The notes beneath the pieces are model-generated. The model was not told where the DNA came from and did not search any database. It saw only the letters and a program-made list of their open reading frames with translations. A stretch of 64,000 nucleotides of DNA from Cycloclasticus sp. symbiont of Poecilosclerida sp. M (GTDB lineage Bacteria > Pseudomonadota > Gammaproteobacteria > Methylococcales > Cycloclasticaceae), in contig LWTN01000243.1 of the NCBI GenBank assembly GCA_002101225.1, positions 25,093-89,092 of the forward strand, written 5' to 3'. Below, in pieces: positions 18,174 through 27,273 of the stretch. The position numbers were made by a program, and so were the translations under genes. The number at the start of each line of letters is the position of its first letter. Position 1 is the first letter of the stretch.

Positions 18174-19448
18174 ATGGGTACGCATAAAGTCACAATTTTC
18201 ACTACAAGCGAAGATTTACGTCGTTTATTGTTTTTGCGTGCGCTGAGTATTGTCGGGCAACTATTTGCCATTATGGTGGCGGTTAATTATTTAGAAATGA
18301 CCTTGCCGCTTATACCTTTAGCGCTTGTGCTATCGGCTTTATTTGTGTGGAGCTTTTTGTCATATCTTTCGTTGAAAGATGAAATGAAATTAACCGAAAA
18401 CGCCTTTTTTGTTCAGCTCTGTGTCGATGTGCTTGCGCTGACAGCTGTGTTATACCTTACAGGCGGTGCAACGAACCCATTCGCCTGGTTCTTATTAGTG
18501 CCTCATAGCATTGCCTCTACGTTGTTAGCAAGGCCATACGCGTGGGCAATGGCGGTCACTATATCGGTAGCCTATACGGCAATTGTGTTTTTCTATCAGC
18601 CGCTATTACACCTCGACCACCCGATGGAGATGGGGTTAGGTGGGCACTTTCAAGATCATATCGTTGGTATGTGGATTGGTTTTGTTCTATCTGCATTTTT
18701 GATGGCTTATTTTGTCGCGGGTATGGCCGAGTCGCTGCGACGAAGAAATGACTTACTCGCCAGCATGCAGCAAAAAATGTTTCGAGATGAAAGGTTGGTT
18801 GCGCTGGGTACTTTAGCTGCAGGAGCGGCGCATGAGCTAGGTACGCCATTGAGCACAGTGGATATCATTACGCATGAGTTAGAGCTTGAGTTAACTAAAC
18901 CTGAGTATAAACTTATTGCGAAAAAGCTAAAAATTATTCAAGGGCAAGTAAAGCGATGCAAGCAAGCGCTTTCGAGTATTACAGAAACAGCCACTCAGGA
19001 GCGTTATGACGCTGGGCAACTCATGCCTGTTGACGTGTATTTGAGAAATATCTTAAATCAGTGGAGAGTGTCACATTTAGATGTTGTGTTAGAGGAGAGC
19101 TTTCATGGTGACGCGTTAGTGCCAACGATTATTTCAGACCTTTCGATTAGTCATGCGTTAATTAATGTTTTAGATAATGCAGCGCAAGCCTCGCCATACC
19201 AAGTTTCCTTTTCTGCTAATTGGAACGACAAAGAGTTTCAAGTGGTTATTGAAGATGAAGGTGTTGGGGTTGATGAGGAGCAGCTTGCCAAGCTGGGTGA
19301 AGAGCCCGTGTCATCCAAAAACTCTGGTTTAGGTATTGGGCTGCATTTATCCAAAGTATCTGTCGAACGTGTTGCTGGACAGATAATTTGGAAAAACCGA
19401 AAACCACGTGGTTTGCAGGTAAGCATTACCATTCCTTTAGGTGTTTAA
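18174..19448 (+). CDS. regB: Redox-sensing histidine kinase, RegB/PrrB family
   Basis: RegB senses quinone redox state and phosphorylates RegA to control respiratory and energy genes. The 424-residue protein begins with about 190 residues of membrane helices. These contain GGATNPF (from about residue 96), matching the RegB quinone-binding motif GGxxNPF. The H-box is LGTLAAGAAHELGTPLST with the phospho-His at residue 220. A Cys at 262 in the dimerisation helix (QVKRCKQAL) corresponds to the redox-active Cys of Rhodobacter RegB. N and G boxes (NVLDNAAQAS, GLGIGLHLSK) complete the kinase domain. regA follows after 3 bases. Confidence 0.93.
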   Translation: MGTHKVTIFTTSEDLRRLLFLRALSIVGQLFAIMVAVNYLEMTLPLIPLALVLSALFVWSFLSYLSLKDEMKLTENAFFVQLCVDVLALTAVLYLTGGATNPFAWFLLVPHSIASTLLARPYAWAMAVTISVAYTAIVFFYQPLLHLDHPMEMGLGGHFQDHIVGMWIGFVLSAFLMAYFVAGMAESLRRRNDLLASMQQKMFRDERLVALGTLAAGAAHELGTPLSTVDIITHELELELTKPEYKLIAKKLKIIQGQVKRCKQALSSITETATQERYDAGQLMPVDVYLRNILNQWRVSHLDVVLEESFHGDALVPTIISDLSISHALINVLDNAAQASPYQVSFSANWNDKEFQVVIEDEGVGVDEEQLAKLGEEPVSSKNSGLGIGLHLSKVSVERVAGQIIWKNRKPRGLQVSITIPLGV

Positions 19449-19451
19449 GAA

Positions 19452-19991
19452 ATGATAGGGCACGCTAAAAGGTTGATGCTTATTGACGACGACGAGGTGT
19501 TGTGTGACACCCTGTGCAATGCATTTACACGGCGCGGTTTTGAGGTAAAAACGGCGTGTGATCAAGTAAGTGCTGAAAAAGTTATCGAGTCTTTTTGTCC
19601 AGAATTGGCCGTCGTTGATTTGCGCTTAGGTCAAAGTTCCGGGCTGCATATCATTAAGCTTCTTAAACAAAAGGATGAAAACACTAAAATTGTGATGCTA
19701 ACGGGCTTTGCAAATATAGCAACGGCGGTAGAAGCGGTAAAGCTCGGTGCTATGCAATATATAACTAAGCCGGCTAATGTCGATGAGATTTTATCCGCTT
19801 TTGATAAGATAGCTCCAGATGTCGATACAGTGCCGCCAGAGCAGCCTTTATCTGTCAAGCGACTAGAGTGGGAGCATATGCACCAAGTGCTTCAATTATG
19901 CGATGGAAATATTTCACAAGCCGCGAGGCTGCTCAATATGCATCGCCGCACATTGCAAAGAAAGCTCGCTAAGAAGCCCGTTAGGTCTTGA
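19452..19991 (+). CDS. regA: Redox response regulator, RegA/PrrA family
   Basis: This is a 179-residue receiver plus short DNA-binding domain. The acidic pocket is IDDDE, the phospho-acceptor is Asp56 in AVVDLRLG, and the conserved Thr and Lys are in MLTGFA and ITKPA. The C-terminal Fis-type helix-turn-helix (LCDGNISQAARLLNMHRRTL) is the hallmark of the RegA/PrrA/ActR group. It is cotranscribed with regB. By family it would activate respiratory, carbon and energy genes at low oxygen; the actual regulon here is unknown. Confidence 0.93.
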   Translation: MIGHAKRLMLIDDDEVLCDTLCNAFTRRGFEVKTACDQVSAEKVIESFCPELAVVDLRLGQSSGLHIIKLLKQKDENTKIVMLTGFANIATAVEAVKLGAMQYITKPANVDEILSAFDKIAPDVDTVPPEQPLSVKRLEWEHMHQVLQLCDGNISQAARLLNMHRRTLQRKLAKKPVRS

Positions 19992-19996
19992 AGGTT

Positions 19997-20881
19997 TTAC
20001 AAGCCTCGTAACCACTCTGGAATAAGCTGTGTTTCGCCTTGAGATGCAGAGTTGAGCTGCTTTAGTAGATTCTCTTTATCTCTAGGTAAGTTTCCTTTTA
20101 GAGGTAAGGCGTTAGAGGCATGGTTGGAACGGAATATCATGGGCTTTTCTGGCGATAACAAAGAAATGAGCAGCTCTAATTCTTGTAACACAGCTAAGTC
20201 ATTTTGTGCTTCAAAAGTGCGTTTTTGTCGTTCAAATTTTTGCAAGAATTCGGCTTGAATACCTTCTTCTAGCGTGAGTTGCAGCGTCGATAGGAACGTA
20301 AGCTTTAAACTATTCACGAGTTCGGCCGTTTGCTGAATATGTTCACGCCAATAGTGTTTTCCGCCTAGCCCTAAAATAACGGTAGCGGATACCTTCATTC
20401 TTGCGTCGGTTGCTTTGGTTAAACCAACTTTCATCTTTTCGGGTGTAGCGCCTTTTGTTATGCACTTTAAAAGATTCGCGTTACCGGTTTCTATGCCGTA
20501 GTACAGCAGTGTTAATCCAGCGGCTTTTAGATCTTTGAGTTCCCCCATCGTCTTAGTGAGTAAGTTATTGGGTAAGGCGTAACTGCTCACGCGGCGCAAA
20601 TGGAGGAAGTGCTGGTGCAAGGCATTGAGTATCGTGAGCAAGCTAGCCGTGTCGCGATATAAGGCGTCACCATCGGCTAGAAAAACACGTCGCGTGTTGG
20701 GCTGAGTTTTAGCGGCGGTTTCAATTTCAGCTAAAACTATATCGAGTGGCTTTTCGTTAAACGTTTTGTCGCGATACATCGAGCAAAAGCTACAGCGGTT
20801 AAAGCTGCAACCCTCAGTCACTTGAAAAATTAAGCTGTTAGCTTCAGAAGGAGGGCGGTAAAGGGGATAGGTATATTCCAT
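19997..20881 (-). CDS. Radical SAM protein of unknown function
   Basis: The 294-residue protein has the iron-sulfur cluster motif EGCSFNRCSFCSMY near residue 31, with Cys spaced C-x4-C-x2-C. That differs from the classical C-x3-C-x2-C but is what I recall from a COG1032-like subgroup. Later features are VFLADGDAL, YYGIETGN and VSATVILGLGG, typical of the SAM-binding barrel. There is no B12 domain and no extra cluster. It converges on regA with a 5-base gap. The substrate cannot be read from sequence. Confidence 0.8.
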   Translation of the reverse strand: MEYTYPLYRPPSEANSLIFQVTEGCSFNRCSFCSMYRDKTFNEKPLDIVLAEIETAAKTQPNTRRVFLADGDALYRDTASLLTILNALHQHFLHLRRVSSYALPNNLLTKTMGELKDLKAAGLTLLYYGIETGNANLLKCITKGATPEKMKVGLTKATDARMKVSATVILGLGGKHYWREHIQQTAELVNSLKLTFLSTLQLTLEEGIQAEFLQKFERQKRTFEAQNDLAVLQELELLISLLSPEKPMIFRSNHASNALPLKGNLPRDKENLLKQLNSASQGETQLIPEWLRGL

Positions 20882-20987
20882 AAAAAGGTGTCAAAGGCAC
20901 TTAAATGAGTAAAACTTTATTGTCGCTCCTTGATTGATGGAACGCAATCGTGGACAATCCTCATCCTGATTGAAACCAATGAACAAT

Positions 20988-21102
20988 GGTGACTTATGTC
21001 GGTCCCCTCGCAATGTGAAGTTGTGAATCCCGCCAGGCCCGAAAGGGAGCAACGGCAGCAGCGGAATTGTGTGCTGGGTGTGGCTGGCATGAGTTACCAC
21101 CC
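20988..21102 (+). ncRNA. ffs: 4.5S signal recognition particle RNA
   Basis: The conserved SRP tip GCCAGGCCCGAAAGGGAGCA, followed by ACGGCAGC, contains the GGAA-like tetraloop region and the Ffh-binding internal loops. The ends pair along their length: GGTGACTTATGTCGGTC (20988 on) with GGCTGGCATGAGTTACC (ending 21099), allowing G-U pairs. Size is about 112-115 nt. Its position directly ahead of dnaX is conserved in Gammaproteobacteria. Exact ends are estimated from pairing. Confidence 0.92.
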
Positions 21103-21170
21103 CTCCTTTTACTGTAAAAACAAACGCAATAGTTTCTTGTTAGTTAGAGCTTTGTTACCCTAATGGTCTT

Positions 21171-22859
21171 ATGAGTTATAAAGTCTTCGCAAGAAAATGG
21201 CGGCCACTTAATTTTGCCCAATTAGTTGGGCAAGAACACGTTGTGCGCTCGCTCGTTAATGCGTTGGAACATGATCGTCTGCATCATGCCTATCTATTTA
21301 GCGGGACCCGAGGCGTCGGGAAAACAACGATTGCTAGGGTGTTAGCTAAGGCGCTTAATTGTGCCGATAAAGTAGGTGCAGAGCCGTGTGGAAAATGCCA
21401 AACGTGTTTAGAGATTGACCAAGGCTACTACCCCGATTTAATCGAGGTAGACGCGGCCTCAAGAACGGGTGTTGACGATACGCGTGAATTGCTTGAAAAC
21501 GTTCAATACGCACCGAGCAGGGGTAAATACAAAGTCTATTTAATAGACGAGGTTCATATGTTTTCAAAAAGCAGCTTTAATGCGCTGCTGAAAACACTCG
21601 AAGAGCCTCCTGAACACGTTAAGTTTTTATTGGCAACGACCGATCCGCAAAAGATGCCTGTCACCGTCTTGTCACGTTGCTTGCAATTCAACCTTAAGCG
21701 CTTGTTGCCAGAGCAAATAGAAGGCCAGTTTAAGCTTATTTTAGAAAGCGAAGGCATAGATTATCAAGCTGAGGCAACTGTGCTCTTAGCTCGTGCGGCC
21801 GACGGCAGTATGCGCGATGGTTTGAGTTTATTAGATCAAGCGATTGTCTTTGGAAATGGTGTGCTCAAAGAAGAAGACGTTATTAATATGCTAGGCAGTG
21901 TTGCGCGTGAACCTATATTAGACATACTGACTGCGCTGGCCAGCATGGATGGAAAAACGGTTTTGGATAGCGTTCAGGAATTGGATCAGTTTGCGCCAGA
22001 CTATGCAGAGGTCTTACAAAGCCTATTAACTTACTTACATAAAATTTCGGTTGCGCAGGTCGTGCCGGATGCTGAAACCGATTCTTCTATAGAGCAGCTA
22101 GTTGAAAAATTAAGCAAAGAAGACGTGCAACTATTTTATCAAATTGGCTTGGTAGGCCAGAAAGATTTATCTTTGGCACCCAACCCAAAAGTCGGTTTTG
22201 AGATGGTGCTGTTGCGCATGGTGACGTTTTCACCTAGTCAAAGTGGGGAGGTTAAAGCTGTACCTTCATCTCTAGAGGCACAGCCACAAACGCAACAGGT
22301 GAATCAGTCCGCAACCACCTCTGTTACGAAGGCACCAAGAATAACAATCCCAGAAAAAAAAGCACCTGATAACCTCAGCCTAGTCACAGAAGATAAAAAA
22401 AAAGATAAGCCAGCGGCCGAAGTAGATACGAAAGCCACAAAGGTTTCAGTGCCTATTAAAGAAGAGCTGAAATCTACCGTAGAAGTTGTTTGGTCTGAAT
22501 TGCTTCCCTTGCTTGCGTTAGACCCTATGACGATGCAATTGGCTAAAAATTCCGCCTTAGTCCGCATAGATGAAAATGAATGTGAATTGTTATTAGCGAA
22601 GGGGCACGTGTCACTAAATGAAAAGTCAGAACAGCGCTTAGAAGCGGCTTTGTCGGATTATTTTGCTAGAAAATTAAAATTAGTTTTTAGGCAAGACGAA
22701 GAAGGCGTTGTAACACCGAATGCTATAGAAGATAAAAAACAACTTGCGCGACAACAAAAGGCAGAGCAAGAAGTAAGGAGCAACAAAACAGTTAACAAGA
22801 TAATTGAGATGTTTGACGCTAAAATAATTGAAGGCTCGATAAAGCCTATTGATAAATAG
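21171..22859 (+). CDS. dnaX: DNA polymerase III subunits tau/gamma
   Basis: Tau/gamma is the motor of the clamp loader. The 562-residue product has Walker [10 protein letters not shown] (near 46), a four-Cys zinc module ([16 protein letters not shown]), the DEVH Walker B and AAA+ sensor motifs (SRCLQFNLK) in the first ~370 residues. A low-complexity linker and a tau-specific C-terminal domain (from about 440) follow. An A9 run at 22395 allows a -1 slip to AGA TAA, which would give a gamma form of about 412 residues. dnaX-ybaB-recR is the standard order. Confidence 0.97.
   Translation: MSYKVFARKWRPLNFAQLVGQEHVVRSLVNALEHDRLHHAYLFSGTRGVGKTTIARVLAKALNCADKVGAEPCGKCQTCLEIDQGYYPDLIEVDAASRTGVDDTRELLENVQYAPSRGKYKVYLIDEVHMFSKSSFNALLKTLEEPPEHVKFLLATTDPQKMPVTVLSRCLQFNLKRLLPEQIEGQFKLILESEGIDYQAEATVLLARAADGSMRDGLSLLDQAIVFGNGVLKEEDVINMLGSVAREPILDILTALASMDGKTVLDSVQELDQFAPDYAEVLQSLLTYLHKISVAQVVPDAETDSSIEQLVEKLSKEDVQLFYQIGLVGQKDLSLAPNPKVGFEMVLLRMVTFSPSQSGEVKAVPSSLEAQPQTQQVNQSATTSVTKAPRITIPEKKAPDNLSLVTEDKKKDKPAAEVDTKATKVSVPIKEELKSTVEVVWSELLPLLALDPMTMQLAKNSALVRIDENECELLLAKGHVSLNEKSEQRLEAALSDYFARKLKLVFRQDEEGVVTPNAIEDKKQLARQQKAEQEVRSNKTVNKIIEMFDAKIIEGSIKPIDK
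22395..22408 (+). promoter_or_regulatory. Candidate dnaX slippage site (A9, immediate -1 stop)
   Basis: Nine A residues encode Lys409-411 (GAT AAA AAA AAA GAT AAG). In the -1 frame the run is followed by AGA TAA, a stop one codon later. This is the architecture by which other dnaX genes make gamma, through ribosomal frameshifting in E. coli and transcript slippage in Thermus. Confidence 0.65.
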
Positions 22860-22893
22860 TCGTTGGACGAATGGCAACCGTACGGAGAAAACA

Positions 22894-23220
22894 ATGAAAA
22901 ACCAATTAGGCGACCTCATGCAGCAAGCGCAAAAGATGCAAGAGAAGATGTTAGAGGCGCAGCAAAAGTTAGCAGAGATGGAAGTAACGGGTGAGTCGGG
23001 TGCGGGTCTAGTCAGTGTCTTAATGACGGGGAAGAATATGGTGCGTAAAGTTTCTATTGACCCCAGTCTCTACGAAGAAAAAGACCAAGAAATGCTGGAG
23101 GATTTAATTACGGCAGCGATCAACGATGCCGTGCAAAAAGTCGAAAGCCTTAATAAAGATAATATGTCATCGATGGCATCGGGTATTCCATTGCCACCAG
23201 GATTTAAGCTCCCGTTCTAG
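22894..23220 (+). CDS. ybaB: YbaB/EbfC nucleoid-associated protein
   Basis: The 108-residue DNA-binding protein of the YbaB/EbfC family forms a dimer like tweezers. The start at 22894 ([19 protein letters not shown]) has GGAG ahead; the track start at 22849 overlaps the dnaX end and is unlikely. Characteristic parts are the N-terminal [21 protein letters not shown] coiled region, [15 protein letters not shown] and the C-terminal [12 protein letters not shown]. It lies between dnaX and recR, as usual. Confidence 0.95.
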   Translation: MKNQLGDLMQQAQKMQEKMLEAQQKLAEMEVTGESGAGLVSVLMTGKNMVRKVSIDPSLYEEKDQEMLEDLITAAINDAVQKVESLNKDNMSSMASGIPLPPGFKLPF

Positions 23221-23221
23221 C

Positions 23222-23818
23222 GTGCAAGCAGAGCCGATTCTTCTTCAACTAATGCAGGCGCTGCGGTGTTTGCCGGGTGTAGGGCCAAAGTCAGCGCAAC
23301 GCATGGCCTTCCATTTGTTAGAACGCGATCGCCAAGGCGCTTTTTACTTAGCTGAGCGTTTAGCCGATGCAGTGGATAAAATCGGCCAGTGTAAGACGTG
23401 CCAGACACTAACGGCGTCAGAAGAATGCACAATCTGTAGTGACCAGCGACGGGAGCAACACCTGTTATGCGTGGTAGAAACACCCGCAGATGTGGTGGCC
23501 GTGGAGAATGCAACCGATTTTAAAGGACTTTATTTTGTGCTGAATGGGCGCCTGTCACCTTTGGATGGTTTAGGTCCAGCAGAAATCGGTTTAGATAAAT
23601 TGGCAGAACGCGTTAAACAGGGCCAAATAAAGGAAATTATTTTAGCGACTAATTCCACAGTAGAAGGGGAAGCGACGGCGCATTATATTGGTGAAATGGC
23701 CAAGAAATATAATGTCAGCGCAAGCCGTATTGCCCATGGCGTGCCCTTTGGGGGTGAGTTAGAGTATATCGATAGCGGAACGCTGTCTCACGCGTTTAGT
23801 GGTCGTAGTCAAGTTTAA
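23222..23818 (+). CDS. recR: Recombination protein RecR
   Basis: RecR works with RecF/RecO to load RecA at gaps. From the GTG at 23222 (MQAEPILLQLMQALRCLPGVGPKSAQRMAFHLL) the protein is 198 residues, close to the family length. The track start at 23126 is inside ybaB. It has an N-terminal helix-hairpin-helix, a four-Cys zinc finger (CKTCQTLTASEECTIC) and a Toprim domain (CVVETPADVVAVE, LNGRLSPLDGLGP). It begins one base after the ybaB stop. Confidence 0.95.
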   Translation: MQAEPILLQLMQALRCLPGVGPKSAQRMAFHLLERDRQGAFYLAERLADAVDKIGQCKTCQTLTASEECTICSDQRREQHLLCVVETPADVVAVENATDFKGLYFVLNGRLSPLDGLGPAEIGLDKLAERVKQGQIKEIILATNSTVEGEATAHYIGEMAKKYNVSASRIAHGVPFGGELEYIDSGTLSHAFSGRSQV

Positions 23819-23830
23819 CAAGGGTTTAAC

Positions 23831-23840
23831 GGGGGGGGGG
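23831..23840 (+). repeat. G10 homopolymer just upstream of hinT
   Basis: Ten consecutive G lie 4 bases before the hinT ATG and replace an ordinary ribosome-binding site. Length change by slippage would alter spacing to the start codon. Confidence 0.8.
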
Positions 23841-23844
23841 TTAA

Positions 23845-24189
23845 ATGAGTGATTGTTTGTTTTGTAAAATGGTAGCCGGCGAGATAACACCCGAGGTTGT
23901 CTATGAAACTGATTTAGTTTTAGCCTTTCGGGATATTAACCCGCGCGCGCCGACTCATATCTTGCTTATTCCCAAAAAACACATTCCCACATTGGCCGAT
24001 ATGACGGACGAAGATACGCAGTTAATGGGTGAACTTATGCAGGCTGCAAAAACGGTGGCTGAAAAAGAAGATTTGGCCGACTCGGGTTATCGTACGGTGT
24101 TTAACTGTAAGCAAGATGCGGGGCAAGAGGTCTATCACATCCATATGCACTTACTCGGTGGGCGTCGCCTGCAATGGCCGCCAGGTTAA
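23845..24189 (+). CDS. hinT: HIT-family purine nucleoside phosphoramidase (HinT-like)
   Basis: The 114-residue protein has the histidine triad HIHMHLL near residue 98 and the N-terminal CLFCKMVAGEI and FRDINPRAPTHILLIPKKHI signatures of HinT. These enzymes hydrolyse AMP-lysine and similar phosphoramidates in the cytosol. The start lies just after a G10 tract. Its 3' end overlaps the convergent rsgA stop by 4 bases. Confidence 0.93.
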   Translation: MSDCLFCKMVAGEITPEVVYETDLVLAFRDINPRAPTHILLIPKKHIPTLADMTDEDTQLMGELMQAAKTVAEKEDLADSGYRTVFNCKQDAGQEVYHIHMHLLGGRRLQWPPG

Positions 24190-25097
24190 TAGGATAGTTT
24201 TTCTCTTAATTTTAGGTACCTTAAGTAACGCTGTTTCGATATAGCTCCACTCTCAACCCCCTCTTTTACAGCGCAAGACGGCTCTTTTAGATGTACACAG
24301 TTGGCGTATTTACATTCCCCAGCGAGTTGTTCTATTTCTCTAAACCCGTGCGCTAAATTTTGCTCGGTTACGTGGGCTAGGCCAAAAATATTTACCCCGG
24401 GGCTGTCTATAATCTCACCACCTTCGGGCAGTTTATATAGGGTGGAAGAGGTAGTGGTGTGTTTGCCTAAGCCGGATGCGGTCGAAAGCGTTTTGGTTTG
24501 TAGTTCTAAGTCGGGCAGTAAAGCGTTAGTGATGCTGGATTTCCCGACCCCTGATTGGCCGACTAAAATGCTGGTTTCGTTTTGCAGCCGCTTTCGTAGC
24601 GCGTCAAGCCCCGTGTGCTCGGCGGCGCTGACGTCTAGTATTTCGTAACCAATGTTGTCGTAAATATGGATTAATTCATCTGTGCTTTCTCTCGAGTTAT
24701 CGTCTAACAGGTCGATCTTATTTAAGACGATGAGTGGCTTAATACCTTGAAACTCACATACGATGAGGTATTGGTCGAGGAGCAGCGCGTCTATGGCCGG
24801 CTTAACGGCGAGGATAACGACAATTTGATCTAAGTTTGCCGCAACCGGGCGTAGCTTCCCGTTTTTTGCAGGCCGAGAGAGCAAAGAGCGTCGTTCTAAT
24901 ACTTTCTCGACGCGGCCCGCACCTTCTTCAGTTCTTATCCATTCAACGTAATCGCCTACAGCGGGTTGTTCTAATTGTGTGCGTTTCTGACATCGAGCGG
25001 TGTGTCCTTCGTCGTCTTCAACAATAAGCGCTTTGCCTAAGTGGGCGACAATTCGCCCTTTTATGGGTATGGTTGTTTGATGGCTGGGCTTGCTCAA
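24186..25097 (-). CDS. rsgA: Small ribosomal subunit biogenesis GTPase RsgA
   Basis: RsgA is a circularly permuted GTPase that checks 30S maturation. The 303-residue product has an N-terminal OB fold, then the permuted order: G4 (LNKIDLL) before G1 (GQSGVGKSS) and G3 (DSPG). A C-terminal zinc module is formed by CKYANCVHLKEPSC. It is shorter than the E. coli protein at the N-terminus. In E. coli it neighbours orn; here a cytochrome c and an M48 protease gene lie between them. Confidence 0.95.
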   Translation of the reverse strand: MSKPSHQTTIPIKGRIVAHLGKALIVEDDEGHTARCQKRTQLEQPAVGDYVEWIRTEEGAGRVEKVLERRSLLSRPAKNGKLRPVAANLDQIVVILAVKPAIDALLLDQYLIVCEFQGIKPLIVLNKIDLLDDNSRESTDELIHIYDNIGYEILDVSAAEHTGLDALRKRLQNETSILVGQSGVGKSSITNALLPDLELQTKTLSTASGLGKHTTTSSTLYKLPEGGEIIDSPGVNIFGLAHVTEQNLAHGFREIEQLAGECKYANCVHLKEPSCAVKEGVESGAISKQRYLRYLKLREKLSY

Positions 25098-25101
25098 TCG
25101 G

Positions 25102-25380
25102 TTATTTAAATTTGTAGAAATCTTGGTTTAAGTAGGCGACAACGTCTTCAATATCTTCTTCGAACCACTGGGTGCTTAAGGAAAAATCGCACCGTTTTAC
25201 TCGGCTTTCTAATGCAGCTAAGTCTTGCACTTTACGCGTTTTAGAGATGTATTTGTCGGTGGTATGGCAGCTCAAACAATTTTCATTATGCAGCGTTCGC
25301 CCATTGTTAATATCAACGGCGTGGCTGTTGAAAGAGGTAAAGATAAATAGGCTAATAACAATCGCAAATAGAATTTTCAT
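25102..25380 (-). CDS. Small periplasmic mono-haem cytochrome c
   Basis: The 92-residue protein has a signal peptide (MKILFAIVISLFIFTSFNSHA) and a single haem-attachment motif CLSCH. The C-terminal EEDIEDVVAYLNQDFYKF helix matches class I cytochromes. A clear Met axial ligand is not obvious. It lies 4 bases upstream of rsgA and probably shares its transcript. Electron partner unknown; a small carrier to a terminal oxidase or oxidoreductase is plausible. Confidence 0.85.
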   Translation of the reverse strand: MKILFAIVISLFIFTSFNSHAVDINNGRTLHNENCLSCHTTDKYISKTRKVQDLAALESRVKRCDFSLSTQWFEEDIEDVVAYLNQDFYKFK

Positions 25381-25419
25381 GTTGGCTCCTGTCGATTAGA
25401 GATTTGTAATACCAAATTT

Positions 25420-26667
25420 TTAACTGCTTTCTAGCGTTTCTAGGTGTTTAATTCTAACACCCGCGGGTGGGTGGCTATGGTGAAAACTTGAATACAACGG
25501 GTCAGGCGTTAAGGTGCTCGCGTTATCACGATACAATTTTACCAAGGCTTGAATAAGCAAAGATGGTTTGGTCATAGTGGAGGCGAACTCATCGGCCTCA
25601 AATTCAAATTTTCGCTGAAAGAAGCTACCGATAGGTTGAAAGAAAGTGGTAAAAACGGGCGTAATTAAGATGAACAATAACAGCGCGATGGCGTCAGTAA
25701 TCAAGACCATATCAAGCCCATCGAAGAACCACGTTTTTTGTTTTAACCAGCCTAGAATGGCAAAACCCGCCAAGGTGATAAAGGTGGATGCAATCATATG
25801 TTTAACAATGTGCTTACGCTTGAAGTGACCGAGTTCATGCGCGAGCACGGCCTCAATTTCATCCGCTTCAAGCGTATCGATGAGGGTATCAAAAAAGACG
25901 ATGCGTTTGTTATTCCCCATACCAGTAAAGTAAGCGTTACCGTGCCCCGAGCGGCGCGAACCGTCCATCACAAAAATGCCTTTGCTACTAAATCCACAGC
26001 GGGTCATTAATGCAGTAATCCGCCGGTTCAAATCTTCGTCTTCCAAGGGCGTGAATTCGTTAAATAATGGCGCGATAACGGTAGGCATCAACCACGTCAT
26101 GATAAAGGTGAACGCGATGGTTAATAGCCAGGCGTACAGCCACCAATAGTCACCCATTTCTCGCATCACCCAGAGCAACGCAAAGATTAAAGGCACGCCG
26201 ATGATAAGAAGTAATAGAATTTGCAAAGTTTGGTCTTTGGCAAATTGTGAATAGCAGGTTCGGTTGAACCCAAAGGCTTGCTCAATCTTGAATGTTTGGT
26301 AAATGCTGATAGGCAGCTCAACCAAGTGAGAAATAAGAAAGACCGTCATGATGAGTGCTACACCCGCCCAAGTATCACTGGTAACGTATAACTGAGTTAG
26401 AGGAATTAAAGTATTAATTACACCGCCCAGGGTTAGCATAACGAGCAATGCTGCGCCAACGATGGTGCTTAAAGAGGCTATCTTGGTTTTAGCAAAGGTA
26501 TAGTCAGCTGCTTTTTGATGTGCCTCCAAACTTATTTTGCCTTTGAAGGCCGCTGGCACTTCATCGCGATGAAAAAGAATGTGCGCCATTTGACGGCGAT
26601 TCAACCATAATTTCAGGAAGAGCGAGGCGACGAGAAAAAATAAAAATACATAGGTAAATTCGTTCAT
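25420..26667 (-). CDS. M48-family (Ste24/CAAX-like) membrane metalloprotease
   Basis: The 415-residue integral membrane protein has the zinc motif HELGH ([12 protein letters not shown]) and a downstream EADEFA supplying the third ligand. Several membrane helices lie before and after, and the ending [21 protein letters not shown] is typical of Ste24-type M48 peptidases. Such proteins degrade membrane or periplasmic proteins in bacteria. It is divergent from orn across a very short gap. Confidence 0.88.
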   Translation of the reverse strand: MNEFTYVFLFFLVASLFLKLWLNRRQMAHILFHRDEVPAAFKGKISLEAHQKAADYTFAKTKIASLSTIVGAALLVMLTLGGVINTLIPLTQLYVTSDTWAGVALIMTVFLISHLVELPISIYQTFKIEQAFGFNRTCYSQFAKDQTLQILLLLIIGVPLIFALLWVMREMGDYWWLYAWLLTIAFTFIMTWLMPTVIAPLFNEFTPLEDEDLNRRITALMTRCGFSSKGIFVMDGSRRSGHGNAYFTGMGNNKRIVFFDTLIDTLEADEIEAVLAHELGHFKRKHIVKHMIASTFITLAGFAILGWLKQKTWFFDGLDMVLITDAIALLLFILITPVFTTFFQPIGSFFQRKFEFEADEFASTMTKPSLLIQALVKLYRDNASTLTPDPLYSSFHHSHPPAGVRIKHLETLESS

Positions 26668-26727
26668 GTGTTTTTTCGTGTGTTAGTGTTTGATTTTAGT
26701 GAGTTGAGTAATAAGGAGTTGTATTTA

Positions 26728-27273
26728 GTGTCTTTAGATAAACAAAATTTAATTTGGATTGACCTTGAAATGACGGGCTTAGATGCTGTCAACGATTCTA
26801 TCATTGAAATCGCGACAGTTGTAACGGACAAAGAGCTTAATATTCTTGCGCAAGGCCCTGTTATTGCGGTGAACCAAACAAAACAAAAGATGGACGGGAT
26901 GGATGCTTGGAATCAAAAGCACCACGGCCAATCGGGTTTAATAGAACGCGTTTTAAGCAGTCAGGCTGATGAACAGATGGCAGAGCAAGAAACCATTGAA
27001 TTTCTTCAGCAGTGGGTGCCAGAAGGGGCATCCCCGATGTGTGGTAACAGCATTTGCCAAGATCGACGGTTTATGGCAAAAGATATGCCGGCACTAGAAG
27101 CGTTCTTTCACTATAGAAACTTAGATGTGAGCACTTTGAAAGAACTAGCCGTTCGTTGGTCGCCAGAAACATTAGCGGGGTTTAAAAAACACGGCACACA
27201 CCAAGCGATGGATGACGTTCTGGAGTCCATCAATGAACTTAAATATTATCGCGAACACTTCATAAAGCTTTAA
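26728..27273 (+). CDS. orn: Oligoribonuclease
   Basis: Orn degrades 2-5-nt RNAs and finishes c-di-GMP breakdown by cutting pGpG. The DEDDh motifs are visible: [10 protein letters not shown] at the start, [11 protein letters not shown] in the middle and [16 protein letters not shown] near the end. The track start at 26668 would add an unrelated leader. GTG 26728 ([17 protein letters not shown]) has AAGGAG 9 bases ahead and gives 181 residues, the E. coli length. Its 3' end overlaps the convergent queG gene. Confidence 0.96.
   Translation: MSLDKQNLIWIDLEMTGLDAVNDSIIEIATVVTDKELNILAQGPVIAVNQTKQKMDGMDAWNQKHHGQSGLIERVLSSQADEQMAEQETIEFLQQWVPEGASPMCGNSICQDRRFMAKDMPALEAFFHYRNLDVSTLKELAVRWSPETLAGFKKHGTHQAMDDVLESINELKYYREHFIKL

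Noticed and set aside
20891-21100. Minus-strand ORF of 69 aa
   Set aside because: It lies antisense to the 4.5S RNA gene, whose pairing and conserved tip are clear.
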